Assembly (NCBI GenBank): GCA_017522105.1
Contig: JAFXAA010000026.1
Span: forward strand, 1 to 35,081
From: Bacteroidales bacterium
GTDB lineage: Bacteria; Bacteroidota; Bacteroidia; Bacteroidales; P3
Direction of reading: 5' to 3'
DNA: 35,081 nucleotides
Made by a program: the position numbers and the translations under genes. This document shows positions 21,756 to 29,559 of this stretch, one piece after another. The notes beneath the pieces are model-generated. The model was not told the DNA's origin and did not search any database. It saw nothing but the letters and a program-made list of their open reading frames with translations. Positions within the stretch are counted from its first letter, which is position 1; the number at the start of each line of letters is the position of its first letter.

Positions 21756-22718
21756 ATGAAGAACAGGGTCAATCCGTGGGTGATGGCGCTGCTGGCGGTG
21801 CTGCTGCTGGCGGCCATGGCAGGCAGCTGCCTGCTGGGTGCGGCAGACATCAAGGCGGCGGACATCATGCAGTCGCCCATCTTCTGGAGCCTGCGCCTGC
21901 CGCGGGTGCTGATGAGCGTGCTGGTGGGCGCTGTGCTGAGCGTGTGCGGTGCGGCCTACCAGAGCATCTTCCGCAACCCGCTGACGGACCCCTACGTGCT
22001 GGGCGTCAGCAGCGGAGCCTCGCTGGGTGCCGCCGTGGCCATACTGCTGGGCCTGGAGGCCGCGGTATGGGGCGTGGGCGGAATGGCCTTGGCGGCGGCG
22101 CTGGCCACGGTGTGGCTCATCTACCGCATAGCCTCCATAGGCAACCGCATGCACACCACCACGCTGCTGCTCACCGGCGTGTGCCTGACGCTGCTCATCT
22201 CGGCCCTCATCTCGTTCCTCATGGTGCTGAACCAGGAGAAGATGGACAGCATCATCTTCTGGACCATGGGGAGCTTCGGCAGCTCGGCGTGGAGCGACGT
22301 GGCGGTGATGGCGCCGGTGGCGGTGCTGGGCATCGGCGTGGTGCTGTGGCACGGGCGCGACCTCAACCTGCTGCTGGCGGGCAGCGAGGCAGCACGGAGC
22401 ATGGGGTGCGAGGTGGAGAAGGTGAAGCGCGTGCTGCTGCTGGCCACGACGCTGATGGTGGCCTTCGCCGTGAGCTCGTGCGGCGTGATAGGCTTCGTGG
22501 GCCTCATAGTGCCGCACGCCGTGCGCCTGGTGGCAGGCCCCGACAACCGGCGCGTGGTACCCTACGCGATGCTCTGCGGCGCGCTGTTCGTGCTGGTGTG
22601 CGACACCCTGGCGCGCTACCTGCTGCGCCCCAGCGAACTGCCCGTGGGCTCGCTGACCTCCATGGTGGGGGCACCGCTGTTCATATACCTGCTGTACAGG
22701 AACAAGAAGGGGTATTGA
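21756..22718 (+). CDS. FecCD/BtuC-family ABC importer permease
   Basis: Inner-membrane permease of a type II importer for iron-siderophore, heme or cobalamin. The 320-residue protein has about ten predicted helices. Family landmarks are visible: LRLPRVLMSVLVGAVLSVCGAAYQSIFRNPLTDPYVLG in pattern (residues about 47-85), the GISSGAS-like VSSGASLG, and CGVIGFVGLIVPHAVR near 245-260, the cytoplasmic coupling region. The partner ATPase gene follows after 111 bp. No substrate-binding lipoprotein is encoded nearby. The substrate cannot be told from sequence; iron is favoured by the general context only. Confidence 0.9.
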   Translation: MKNRVNPWVMALLAVLLLAAMAGSCLLGAADIKAADIMQSPIFWSLRLPRVLMSVLVGAVLSVCGAAYQSIFRNPLTDPYVLGVSSGASLGAAVAILLGLEAAVWGVGGMALAAALATVWLIYRIASIGNRMHTTTLLLTGVCLTLLISALISFLMVLNQEKMDSIIFWTMGSFGSSAWSDVAVMAPVAVLGIGVVLWHGRDLNLLLAGSEAARSMGCEVEKVKRVLLLATTLMVAFAVSSCGVIGFVGLIVPHAVRLVAGPDNRRVVPYAMLCGALFVLVCDTLARYLLRPSELPVGSLTSMVGAPLFIYLLYRNKKGY

Positions 22719-22735
22719 GGAGGTAGAAGTTAAGA

Positions 22736-22801
22736 AGTCAAAGAGTCAAAAGGGTCAAAGGGTCAAAAGGGTCAAAGAGTCAAAGGGTCAAAGGGTCAAA
22801 A
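22736..22801. repeat. Tandem array of eight gtcaaag-type units
   Basis: Eight consecutive units of 8 or 9 bp (agtcaaag, agtcaaaag, ggtcaaag and variants) fill most of the gap between permease and ATPase genes. The unit length differs from the 7-bp and 11-bp families. All three plus-strand frames pass without a stop for most of the array. Confidence 0.88.
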
Positions 22802-22829
22802 AGCGAAAAAAGCCAAGACGTCAAGACAG

Positions 22830-23594
22830 ATGATAGGGCTGCAAGATATATCGATTAGTTACGGACGGCGCGAGATACTGCACGACATCAGCGCCGACAT
22901 TGCGCCACAGCGCATCACGGCGGTGATGGGCCCCAACGGCTGCGGCAAGACGACGCTGCTGCGCCTCATCGGGGGGCTGCTGCAGCCCACGGCCGGACGC
23001 GTGCTCGTGGACGGGCGCGACGTGGACAGCTACAGCGCCCGCGAGCTGGCGCAGAAGGTGGCCTTCGTGCGCCAGCACGCCCAGACAGACTTCGACTTCT
23101 CGGCTTTCGAGACCGTCCTCATGGGGCGCAACCCCTACCAACACCACCTGCAGAACGAGAGCCAGGAGGACTGGGACATCGTGGAGCGATGCATGCGCCA
23201 GACGGGCACCTGGGAGCTGCGCCTGGCCAAGCCTGCCCAGATGAGCGGCGGCGAGCTGCAGCGCGTGATGATAGCCCGCGCCCTGGCACAGCAGACACCG
23301 GTGCTGCTGATGGACGAGCCGGTGAGCAACCTCGACATAGCGCACCAGATAGACATCATGCGGCAGCTGAAAAGCGGCGAATGGAAAGCGGCTGACGGGG
23401 AGCGGAAGACAGTGCTGATAGTGATTCACGACCTGAACCTGGCGCTGCACTTCTGCGACGACCTGCTGCTGCTCCACGAGGGGCGCTGCCTCTACCACGG
23501 CCCCATGGCCGAAGGCCTCACGGAAGAGAACATCAAGAAGGTGTACGGAGTGGACGCACACGTGGCCGACGGCCGTATTGTGCTTGACTATTAG
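22830..23594 (+). CDS. FecE/BtuD-family ABC importer ATPase
   Basis: ATP-binding subunit partnering the preceding permease. The 254 residues contain Walker A GPNGCGKT at 34-41, a Q-loop region near 80-83 (FVRQHA), the ABC signature MSGGEL at 138-143, Walker B PVLLMDEP at 157-164, a D-loop and the H-loop His200. A five-unit heptamer array (23371-23405) encodes SGEWKAADGER at about residues 182-192, between the helix after the D-loop and the strand leading to the H-loop. All catalytic motifs remain intact, so the protein should be functional. Substrate is unknown. Confidence 0.9.
   Translation: MIGLQDISISYGRREILHDISADIAPQRITAVMGPNGCGKTTLLRLIGGLLQPTAGRVLVDGRDVDSYSARELAQKVAFVRQHAQTDFDFSAFETVLMGRNPYQHHLQNESQEDWDIVERCMRQTGTWELRLAKPAQMSGGELQRVMIARALAQQTPVLLMDEPVSNLDIAHQIDIMRQLKSGEWKAADGERKTVLIVIHDLNLALHFCDDLLLLHEGRCLYHGPMAEGLTEENIKKVYGVDAHVADGRIVLDY
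23371..23405 (+). repeat. In-frame array of five heptamers in the ABC ATPase gene
   Basis: The units are aaagcgg, cgaatgg, aaagcgg, ctgacgg, ggagcgg, followed by a degenerate aagacag. More diverged than the arrays in dapB and the DUF4954 gene, but with the same period, base composition and orientation. Confidence 0.75.
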
Positions 23595-23634
23595 TCTGTT
23601 GCATATTTTTTTCGCGCATGTGTAATAAAATGCG

Positions 23635-23642
23635 TATCTTTG
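23635..23642 (+). promoter_or_regulatory. Likely -7 box of the DPP11 gene
   Basis: TATCTTTG fits TAnnTTTG and lies 29 nt before the ATG at 23672. The -33 region holds no clear TTG. The promoter probably also serves the C25 peptidase gene 48 bp downstream of the DPP11 stop. Confidence 0.55.
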
Positions 23643-23671
23643 CACGTTAAAAGTTGACAACACACCATACC

Positions 23672-25792
23672 ATGAAAAGAACAACCGCACTCATCATCAC
23701 CGCGCTGCTCGCCGTGCCAGGCCTATGCCGCGCCGACGAAGGCATGTGGATACCCATGCTGCTGCAACGCAACGAAGCCGCCATGCAGAAGGCGGGCATG
23801 CACATCAGCGCCAAAGACATCTACGACATCAACAACGCGTCGCTCAAGGATGCCGTGCTGCTCTTCGGTGGCGGATGCACGGGCGAGTTTGTCAGCCACG
23901 AGGGCCTGGTGCTCACCAACCACCACTGCGGCTACAGCTACATAGTGAAGCACAGCACCGTGGAGCACGACTACCTGACCAACGGCTTCTGGGCCATGAC
24001 GCGAGAGCAGGAGATACCCTGTCCGGGGCTGACGGTGACGAGGCTGGTGTACATGCAGGACGTCACCAAGGAGGTACTCGACGGAGTGACTGAGGGCATG
24101 AGCGAGGGCGACCGCGAGACGACGATAGAGAACAACATAAAGGCCGTCAGCGCCAAAGCGACGGAAGGCACGCACTACAAGGCAGTGATAAAGCCCTTCT
24201 ACTACGGCAACCAGTACTTCATGTATGTCAACGAGGTGTTCACCGACGTGCGCCTGGTGGGAGCACCGCCGAGCAATATAGGCAAATTCGGCGGCGACAC
24301 GGACAACTGGATGTGGCCGCGCCACACGGGCGACTTCAGCATGTTCCGCGTGTATGTGGACGGCAACAACAAACCCGCCGCCTACAGCAAGGACAACGTG
24401 CCCTACCGCCCGCTGAAGCACTTGGAGATAAGCCTCAAGGGAGTGGACGAAGGCGACTTCACCTTCGTCTTCGGCTACCCCGGCACAACGCGCCGCTATG
24501 TGACGCACGACTATGTGGACCTGGCCGCCAATCAGCAGAACCCCGTGCGTATAAAACTGCGCACAATACGACTTGACCACTACAACGCCGCCATGCGCCA
24601 AAGCGCCGCACAGAGGCTGAAATACGCCTCGCGGGTGGCCGGCATCGCCAACGGCTGGAAGAAGTGGCAGGGCGAGAGCCTCGGCATAGAGCGCCTGCAC
24701 GGCGTGGAGCAAAAGATGGAGCAGGAAGAGCAGTTCCGCCAATGGGCGAAGGACAAGCCGCAGTATCGCGACGTGCTGGACAGCATGGAGGCCAACTACG
24801 CCCAGCTGCGCGAGGTGTCGCTGGAGTGGACATACTTCAACGAGGCCGTGATGGCCAGCGACTTCATGCGGCGCGCCTTAGACCTGATGAGCATAGCCAG
24901 CCGGGGCGACGACGGCCGTGTGGAGAAGATGCGCAGCGACAGCGAGAAGTACTTCGAGGACTTTGACCAGCACTCGCCCGTGGACGAGGCCATCTTCGTC
25001 GAGACATTCCTCTACATGTGGGAGCACGGCTACGCCCCCTACATGAACCTCAAGCACAGCACCGCCAGCGAGGTGGAGGCCACCCTGCACAAGGTCTACG
25101 CCAAGTCGGCCCTCAACAACCCCAAGAAGTTGGAGAAACTGCTGGGCATGAAGCGCGAGAAGATGATCCACGCCATAGCCAAAGACCCCGCCGTACAGAT
25201 CTTCAGCCAAGCCTACAACTACTGCTACGGAGACAAGAAACGCCAGCAGTACAACGATGCCGACGACAACATACAGCGCCTGATGCGCACCTACATCAAG
25301 GGCATGATGGAGCAGTATCCCGACAGCAACTTCTTCCCCGACGCCAACCTGACGCTGCGCGTGGCCTACGGCCATGTGGAAGGCTTCAAGCCCAAGGACG
25401 CCACCTACTACACGGCCTACAGCACCATTGACGGCATCATGGAGAAGGAGAACCCCGACGTGTATGACTACCGCGTGGAGCCGAGGCTCAAGGAGCTGTG
25501 GCAGAAGAAGGACTACGGCCACTACGCCAACAAGAAAGGGGAGCTGCCTGTGGCCTTCATAGCCACCAACCACACCACCGGCGGCAACAGCGGTTCGCCG
25601 GTGCTCAACGCCGACGGCCAACTGGTGGGCATCAACTTCGACCGCTGCTGGGAGGGCACCATGAGCGACCTGCTCTTCGACCCCGCCTACTGCCGCAACA
25701 TATCGCTCGACATACGATACTGCCTCTTCATCATCGACAAGTACGCCGGTGCGCGCCACCTGGTGGACGAGATGACGCTGGTGGAGAAATAA
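23672..25792 (+). CDS. dpp11: S46 family dipeptidyl peptidase, DPP11-like (Asp/Glu-specific)
   Basis: Periplasmic serine exopeptidase that removes dipeptides from peptide N-termini. The start at 23672 gives a proper signal peptide (cleavage near ADEG); an ATG six codons upstream is less likely. The 706-residue length fits S46. The triad is visible: His85 (LTNHHCGY), Asp221 (RHTGDFS) and Ser640 (GGNSGSP). Arg658 in NFDRCWEG matches the position that is Arg in DPP11 (Asp/Glu at P1) and Gly in DPP7 (hydrophobic P1), so acidic specificity is predicted. The next gene encodes a C25 endopeptidase, so the two may act in series on extracellular protein. Confidence 0.92.
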   Translation: MKRTTALIITALLAVPGLCRADEGMWIPMLLQRNEAAMQKAGMHISAKDIYDINNASLKDAVLLFGGGCTGEFVSHEGLVLTNHHCGYSYIVKHSTVEHDYLTNGFWAMTREQEIPCPGLTVTRLVYMQDVTKEVLDGVTEGMSEGDRETTIENNIKAVSAKATEGTHYKAVIKPFYYGNQYFMYVNEVFTDVRLVGAPPSNIGKFGGDTDNWMWPRHTGDFSMFRVYVDGNNKPAAYSKDNVPYRPLKHLEISLKGVDEGDFTFVFGYPGTTRRYVTHDYVDLAANQQNPVRIKLRTIRLDHYNAAMRQSAAQRLKYASRVAGIANGWKKWQGESLGIERLHGVEQKMEQEEQFRQWAKDKPQYRDVLDSMEANYAQLREVSLEWTYFNEAVMASDFMRRALDLMSIASRGDDGRVEKMRSDSEKYFEDFDQHSPVDEAIFVETFLYMWEHGYAPYMNLKHSTASEVEATLHKVYAKSALNNPKKLEKLLGMKREKMIHAIAKDPAVQIFSQAYNYCYGDKKRQQYNDADDNIQRLMRTYIKGMMEQYPDSNFFPDANLTLRVAYGHVEGFKPKDATYYTAYSTIDGIMEKENPDVYDYRVEPRLKELWQKKDYGHYANKKGELPVAFIATNHTTGGNSGSPVLNADGQLVGINFDRCWEGTMSDLLFDPAYCRNISLDIRYCLFIIDKYAGARHLVDEMTLVEK

Positions 25793-25840
25793 ACAACAGG
25801 AGAAAAGGACTAAATAGATACAATAAGTCACACAACATAG

Positions 25841-28800
25841 ATGAAACGCTTAATCATTGCACTTGGAATGCTGGCGGCCATGAACGCCTACGCCCAAGAC
25901 GAGAAAAGCTGCCGCATAGTGAACGACAGCTATGACGAGTTGCGCATAGAGCTTGCCGTTGACAAGCCCACCGTGGGGAAGACCACCATCTGCGGCGAGC
26001 AGTTCAGCACACTGACGATAGAGGGTTACTTGCCGTCAAGCAACATCGGCGAACCGTGTCTACCCACTTTCTCAAAGCTTATAGAAGTGCCGCTGTGCAG
26101 CGACTTCCGCGTGGAGGTCACCGGTGCCGTATACGACACCCTTGGAGCCCTGAGCCACTGGCTGGCGCCCACCCAGATGCCGCGCACCAAGAGCGACACC
26201 TCAACACCACAGCTGTCCATCAACAAGAGCCTTTACAAGACTGACAAATACTACGGCCAGCAAGAGGCGTTGGTGGAGGCCGTCGGCATAGCCCGAGACC
26301 GCCGTCTGGCGCGCCTTCAGTTCTCGCCGGTGCGCTACAACCCTGCCACAGGCCAGTATATCGTATGCCGCAGTGCCACGCTTAGCGTCCGCTATATCGG
26401 CGCCGACAAGGAGGCCACACTCAACATGTTCGAGCGCTACCACACGCCGGCATTCAACAGTGGCAACGGCGTCATCAACAGCCTATACCCCAAGGGTGTG
26501 GCCACGGCAGCACCGGTGCGCTACCTTATCGTGGCGCACAGCTCGTTCCAGGGCCAGCTGGACAGTTTTGTGCAGTGGAAGAAACGTAAAGGATTCATTA
26601 CCGACATAGTTTATACCAACGACCCCACAGTAGGCACCACAACCACCTCGATACAAGCCTACCTGCAGAGCCAGTACAACAACGCCACCGCAGCGTCGCC
26701 GGCACCCACATACGTGCTCTTTGTGGGCGACGTACAGCAGATACCCGCTTTCAACGGCAACCAAGGCTCCAGCAGCCACATCACCGACCTGTACTATATC
26801 TCATGGACCTCGGGCGACATCATCCCAGACTGCTACAGCGGCCGTTTCTCGGCGCAGAACGTCAGCCAGCTCATCCCGCAGATACAGAAGACACTGATGT
26901 ACGAGCAGTACACCTTCCCGGACCCGTCGTTCCTTGACCGCGCCGTGATGGTGGCCGGTGTCGACGGTGGCAACAGTGGCGACAACGGCTATAGATATGG
27001 CGACCCCGCCATGGACTATGCCATCACCAACTACATCAACGGCGCCCACGGCTGGGCCAACGTCCACTACTTCAAGAACAACACCTCGATAGTGCCCGCC
27101 GGTGTCACCAACGTATCGGTATACGGCAATGGCTCAGGCAATGCGGCCACCGTGCGAAGTCTCTACAACATGGGGGCAGGCCTAATAAACTATACAGCCC
27201 ATGGCGGCTCCGACGGCTGGAGCAACCCCAACTTCGGCAACACCCATGTCAGCACCATGAGCAACAACCATAAGTTCGGCCTGATGATAGGCAACTGCTG
27301 CCAGACCAACATGTACGGCGAGAGCGTGTGCTTCGGCGAGGCCCTGCTCCGCAAGGCCGAGTATGCCGGCGCTGTAGGCTATATCGGCGGCAGCGACTAT
27401 ACCTACTGGGGTGAAGACTTCTACTGGACGGTAGGTGTCCGTAGCAGCGTAGGTCCCGGCATGAGCATGGCCTACAACAGCAACAACCTCGGTGCATACG
27501 ACCGCATGTACCACACTCACGGCGAGGCCTACTCGCAGTGGGTGGCGGCACAGGGCGCCATCATGATGGCTGGCAACATGGCCGTGCAGTCGTCTACCTC
27601 AAGCCTCAAAGGTTACTACTGGGAGATATATCACCTGATGGGCGACCCGTCTGTGATGACCTACCTGACTCAGGCCGACGTCATGACACTCACCGTAGCG
27701 CCCACCATCACCTACGGCACTGCCACGCTCAGCGTCACCGCGGTACCATACGCCTATGTGGCTTTGAACGACACCGTCACACACACCCTTGTGGCTGCCA
27801 CATGGGCCGATGCTTCTGGGCAAGCCACACTTACGCTGCCCAGCAATTTATCCGTAGGTACCTATGAGTTGACGGCATCGGCACAGCAGTACCAAACAGC
27901 TTTCCGCAACATCACCATCATAGCTCCTACAGGAGCCTTCCCGTCGGTGATGACAATGACTCCTGCCTCACCACTCATCCCAGGCGACACCGTGAGCCTC
28001 AACATCATAGTGGAGAATCAGGGCAACAGCGACGCTGACTCCGTGACCATGACTCTCAGCTCCTCGTCACCTGTGCTCACCCTGCTCAACAACACCATCA
28101 CCATCGCCAGCCTGCCTACCGGAGCACAACAAAGCTTCGCCACCGTGCTCGCCGCCGTCAGCCCTACGGCCGGTGACCTCACCCACGTCAACATCACGGC
28201 CACCGCCAACTGGAGTGGCAACAGCACCCCTGCCATAAGTATCCATCCGCAGACCGTTGTGGCTCCTGTGACTGTCATGCAGTACTCCAACCACAGCCCA
28301 AACCTGCTTCCCGGCGACAGCACCACCATCACGCTGACCATCTACAACCAAGGACATGCAGCCATGCGCAACTGGAGAGTCACCTGCAACACGCCGACAC
28401 CGATGTGCACGCTGACGAGCAGTGGTCATGCAAGAGGCAACATCATTGATGCCGGCGACAGCACGAGCATCAACCTCGTCATCCACACCGACAGTACATT
28501 GCCGCAGGATGTCATTGTACCCCTATACGTAAGTGTCGACTACGCCACTACGACCAACGGCAATACAATAGTATCCATTGACACCCTGAATACAATAATC
28601 AGCAACAGCTTCTGCGAGACATTCGAGGGCAACCAGTTCAACCTCAGCGGCTGGACACAAGGCTCCGTTCAGTGGCTGATATACGACACCGACCCCTATA
28701 AAGGTTCCTACTGCGCCGGTTCGTCCTACACCATGGGTAGCAGCATGACCGCGGAAATGAGCATCAGCTGCACTATCAACCATGCCGACAGCATAAGCTT

Positions 28801-29524
28801 CTTCTACAAGGTGTCGTCTGAGGCCAACTACGACAAGTTCCACTTCTACATTGACGGCAACGACATGTTCAACGCCTCTGGCGAAGTGGAGTGGACCCGC
28901 GCAGCCTACCCTGTCAGCGCTGGTAGCCATACCTTCCGCTTCACCTATGAAAAAGACTACAATGTCAGCAATGGCAGCGACCGTGCCTGGATAGACAATG
29001 TAACGCTGCCGCACAATATGCGCAATGCCACATACGTACATCAGGACATCTGCGCCAGCGACACGACAGAGCATCCCGACCATATAATCAACCCTGACGG
29101 TTCAGTGGTGTTCTACACCGTCACCGTACACCCATTGCAGCATACCTTTGACACGGTGGTCAACTACACAGGCTCATCATATATCTGGAATGACAGCGTC
29201 TACACCATGAACGGTGACTATAGCCAGCTTTTCGCCGACATCTACGGCTGTGACAGCACGGCTTCGCTCCACCTCACTTTCTCCACCGAGGGCATTGACG
29301 GCACCGAGGGCACGAAGCTGCGCCTCTACCCCAACCCCACCACCGACATGCTGCACCTCGACAGCGCAGTGGATGAGGCACAGGTATACGACGTCAACGG
29401 CCGCCTCGTCGCCACCGTCAAGAATACACGCCATATAGACCTCCGGGCAATGCCGGCAGGTGCCTACACCTTGCGGTTAATAATGCCTTCGGGCAGCGCG
29501 ACATGCCGCGTGATAAAGAGATAA
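25841..29524 (+). CDS. Gingipain-like C25 cysteine peptidase with type IX secretion domain
   Basis: A 1227-residue secreted protein. Signal peptide at 1-19; a propeptide-like beta domain to about 225; a C25 catalytic domain at about 230-610 with His454 (TAHGG) and a Cys pair 486-487 (GNCCQTN), of which Cys487 aligns best with the gingipain nucleophile; two Ig-like domains (about 700-910, each with an IPGDT or LPGDS start); a jelly-roll, cleaved-adhesin-like domain (about 925-1065); and a C-terminal T9SS type A sorting domain (about 1155-1227, with YPNP, VYDVNGR, GAYTLR). It should be exported by Sec, moved through T9SS and attached to the cell surface. Its P1 specificity cannot be read. It probably shares the transcript with dpp11. 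Confidence 0.9.
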   Translation: MKRLIIALGMLAAMNAYAQDEKSCRIVNDSYDELRIELAVDKPTVGKTTICGEQFSTLTIEGYLPSSNIGEPCLPTFSKLIEVPLCSDFRVEVTGAVYDTLGALSHWLAPTQMPRTKSDTSTPQLSINKSLYKTDKYYGQQEALVEAVGIARDRRLARLQFSPVRYNPATGQYIVCRSATLSVRYIGADKEATLNMFERYHTPAFNSGNGVINSLYPKGVATAAPVRYLIVAHSSFQGQLDSFVQWKKRKGFITDIVYTNDPTVGTTTTSIQAYLQSQYNNATAASPAPTYVLFVGDVQQIPAFNGNQGSSSHITDLYYISWTSGDIIPDCYSGRFSAQNVSQLIPQIQKTLMYEQYTFPDPSFLDRAVMVAGVDGGNSGDNGYRYGDPAMDYAITNYINGAHGWANVHYFKNNTSIVPAGVTNVSVYGNGSGNAATVRSLYNMGAGLINYTAHGGSDGWSNPNFGNTHVSTMSNNHKFGLMIGNCCQTNMYGESVCFGEALLRKAEYAGAVGYIGGSDYTYWGEDFYWTVGVRSSVGPGMSMAYNSNNLGAYDRMYHTHGEAYSQWVAAQGAIMMAGNMAVQSSTSSLKGYYWEIYHLMGDPSVMTYLTQADVMTLTVAPTITYGTATLSVTAVPYAYVALNDTVTHTLVAATWADASGQATLTLPSNLSVGTYELTASAQQYQTAFRNITIIAPTGAFPSVMTMTPASPLIPGDTVSLNIIVENQGNSDADSVTMTLSSSSPVLTLLNNTITIASLPTGAQQSFATVLAAVSPTAGDLTHVNITATANWSGNSTPAISIHPQTVVAPVTVMQYSNHSPNLLPGDSTTITLTIYNQGHAAMRNWRVTCNTPTPMCTLTSSGHARGNIIDAGDSTSINLVIHTDSTLPQDVIVPLYVSVDYATTTNGNTIVSIDTLNTIISNSFCETFEGNQFNLSGWTQGSVQWLIYDTDPYKGSYCAGSSYTMGSSMTAEMSISCTINHADSISFFYKVSSEANYDKFHFYIDGNDMFNASGEVEWTRAAYPVSAGSHTFRFTYEKDYNVSNGSDRAWIDNVTLPHNMRNATYVHQDICASDTTEHPDHIINPDGSVVFYTVTVHPLQHTFDTVVNYTGSSYIWNDSVYTMNGDYSQLFADIYGCDSTASLHLTFSTEGIDGTEGTKLRLYPNPTTDMLHLDSAVDEAQVYDVNGRLVATVKNTRHIDLRAMPAGAYTLRLIMPSGSATCRVIKR

Positions 29525-29527
29525 AAG

Positions 29528-29553
29528 AAATGGTGGTCACTTGACCACCATTT
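29528..29553. terminator. Bidirectional terminator between the C25 and C69 peptidase genes
   Basis: Arms aaatggtggtc (29528-29538) and gaccaccattt (29543-29553) are perfectly complementary over 11 bp with a 4-nt loop, followed by a T-rich run. The flanking genes converge (stops at 29524 and 29560). Confidence 0.85.
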
Positions 29554-29559
29554 TTCTTT

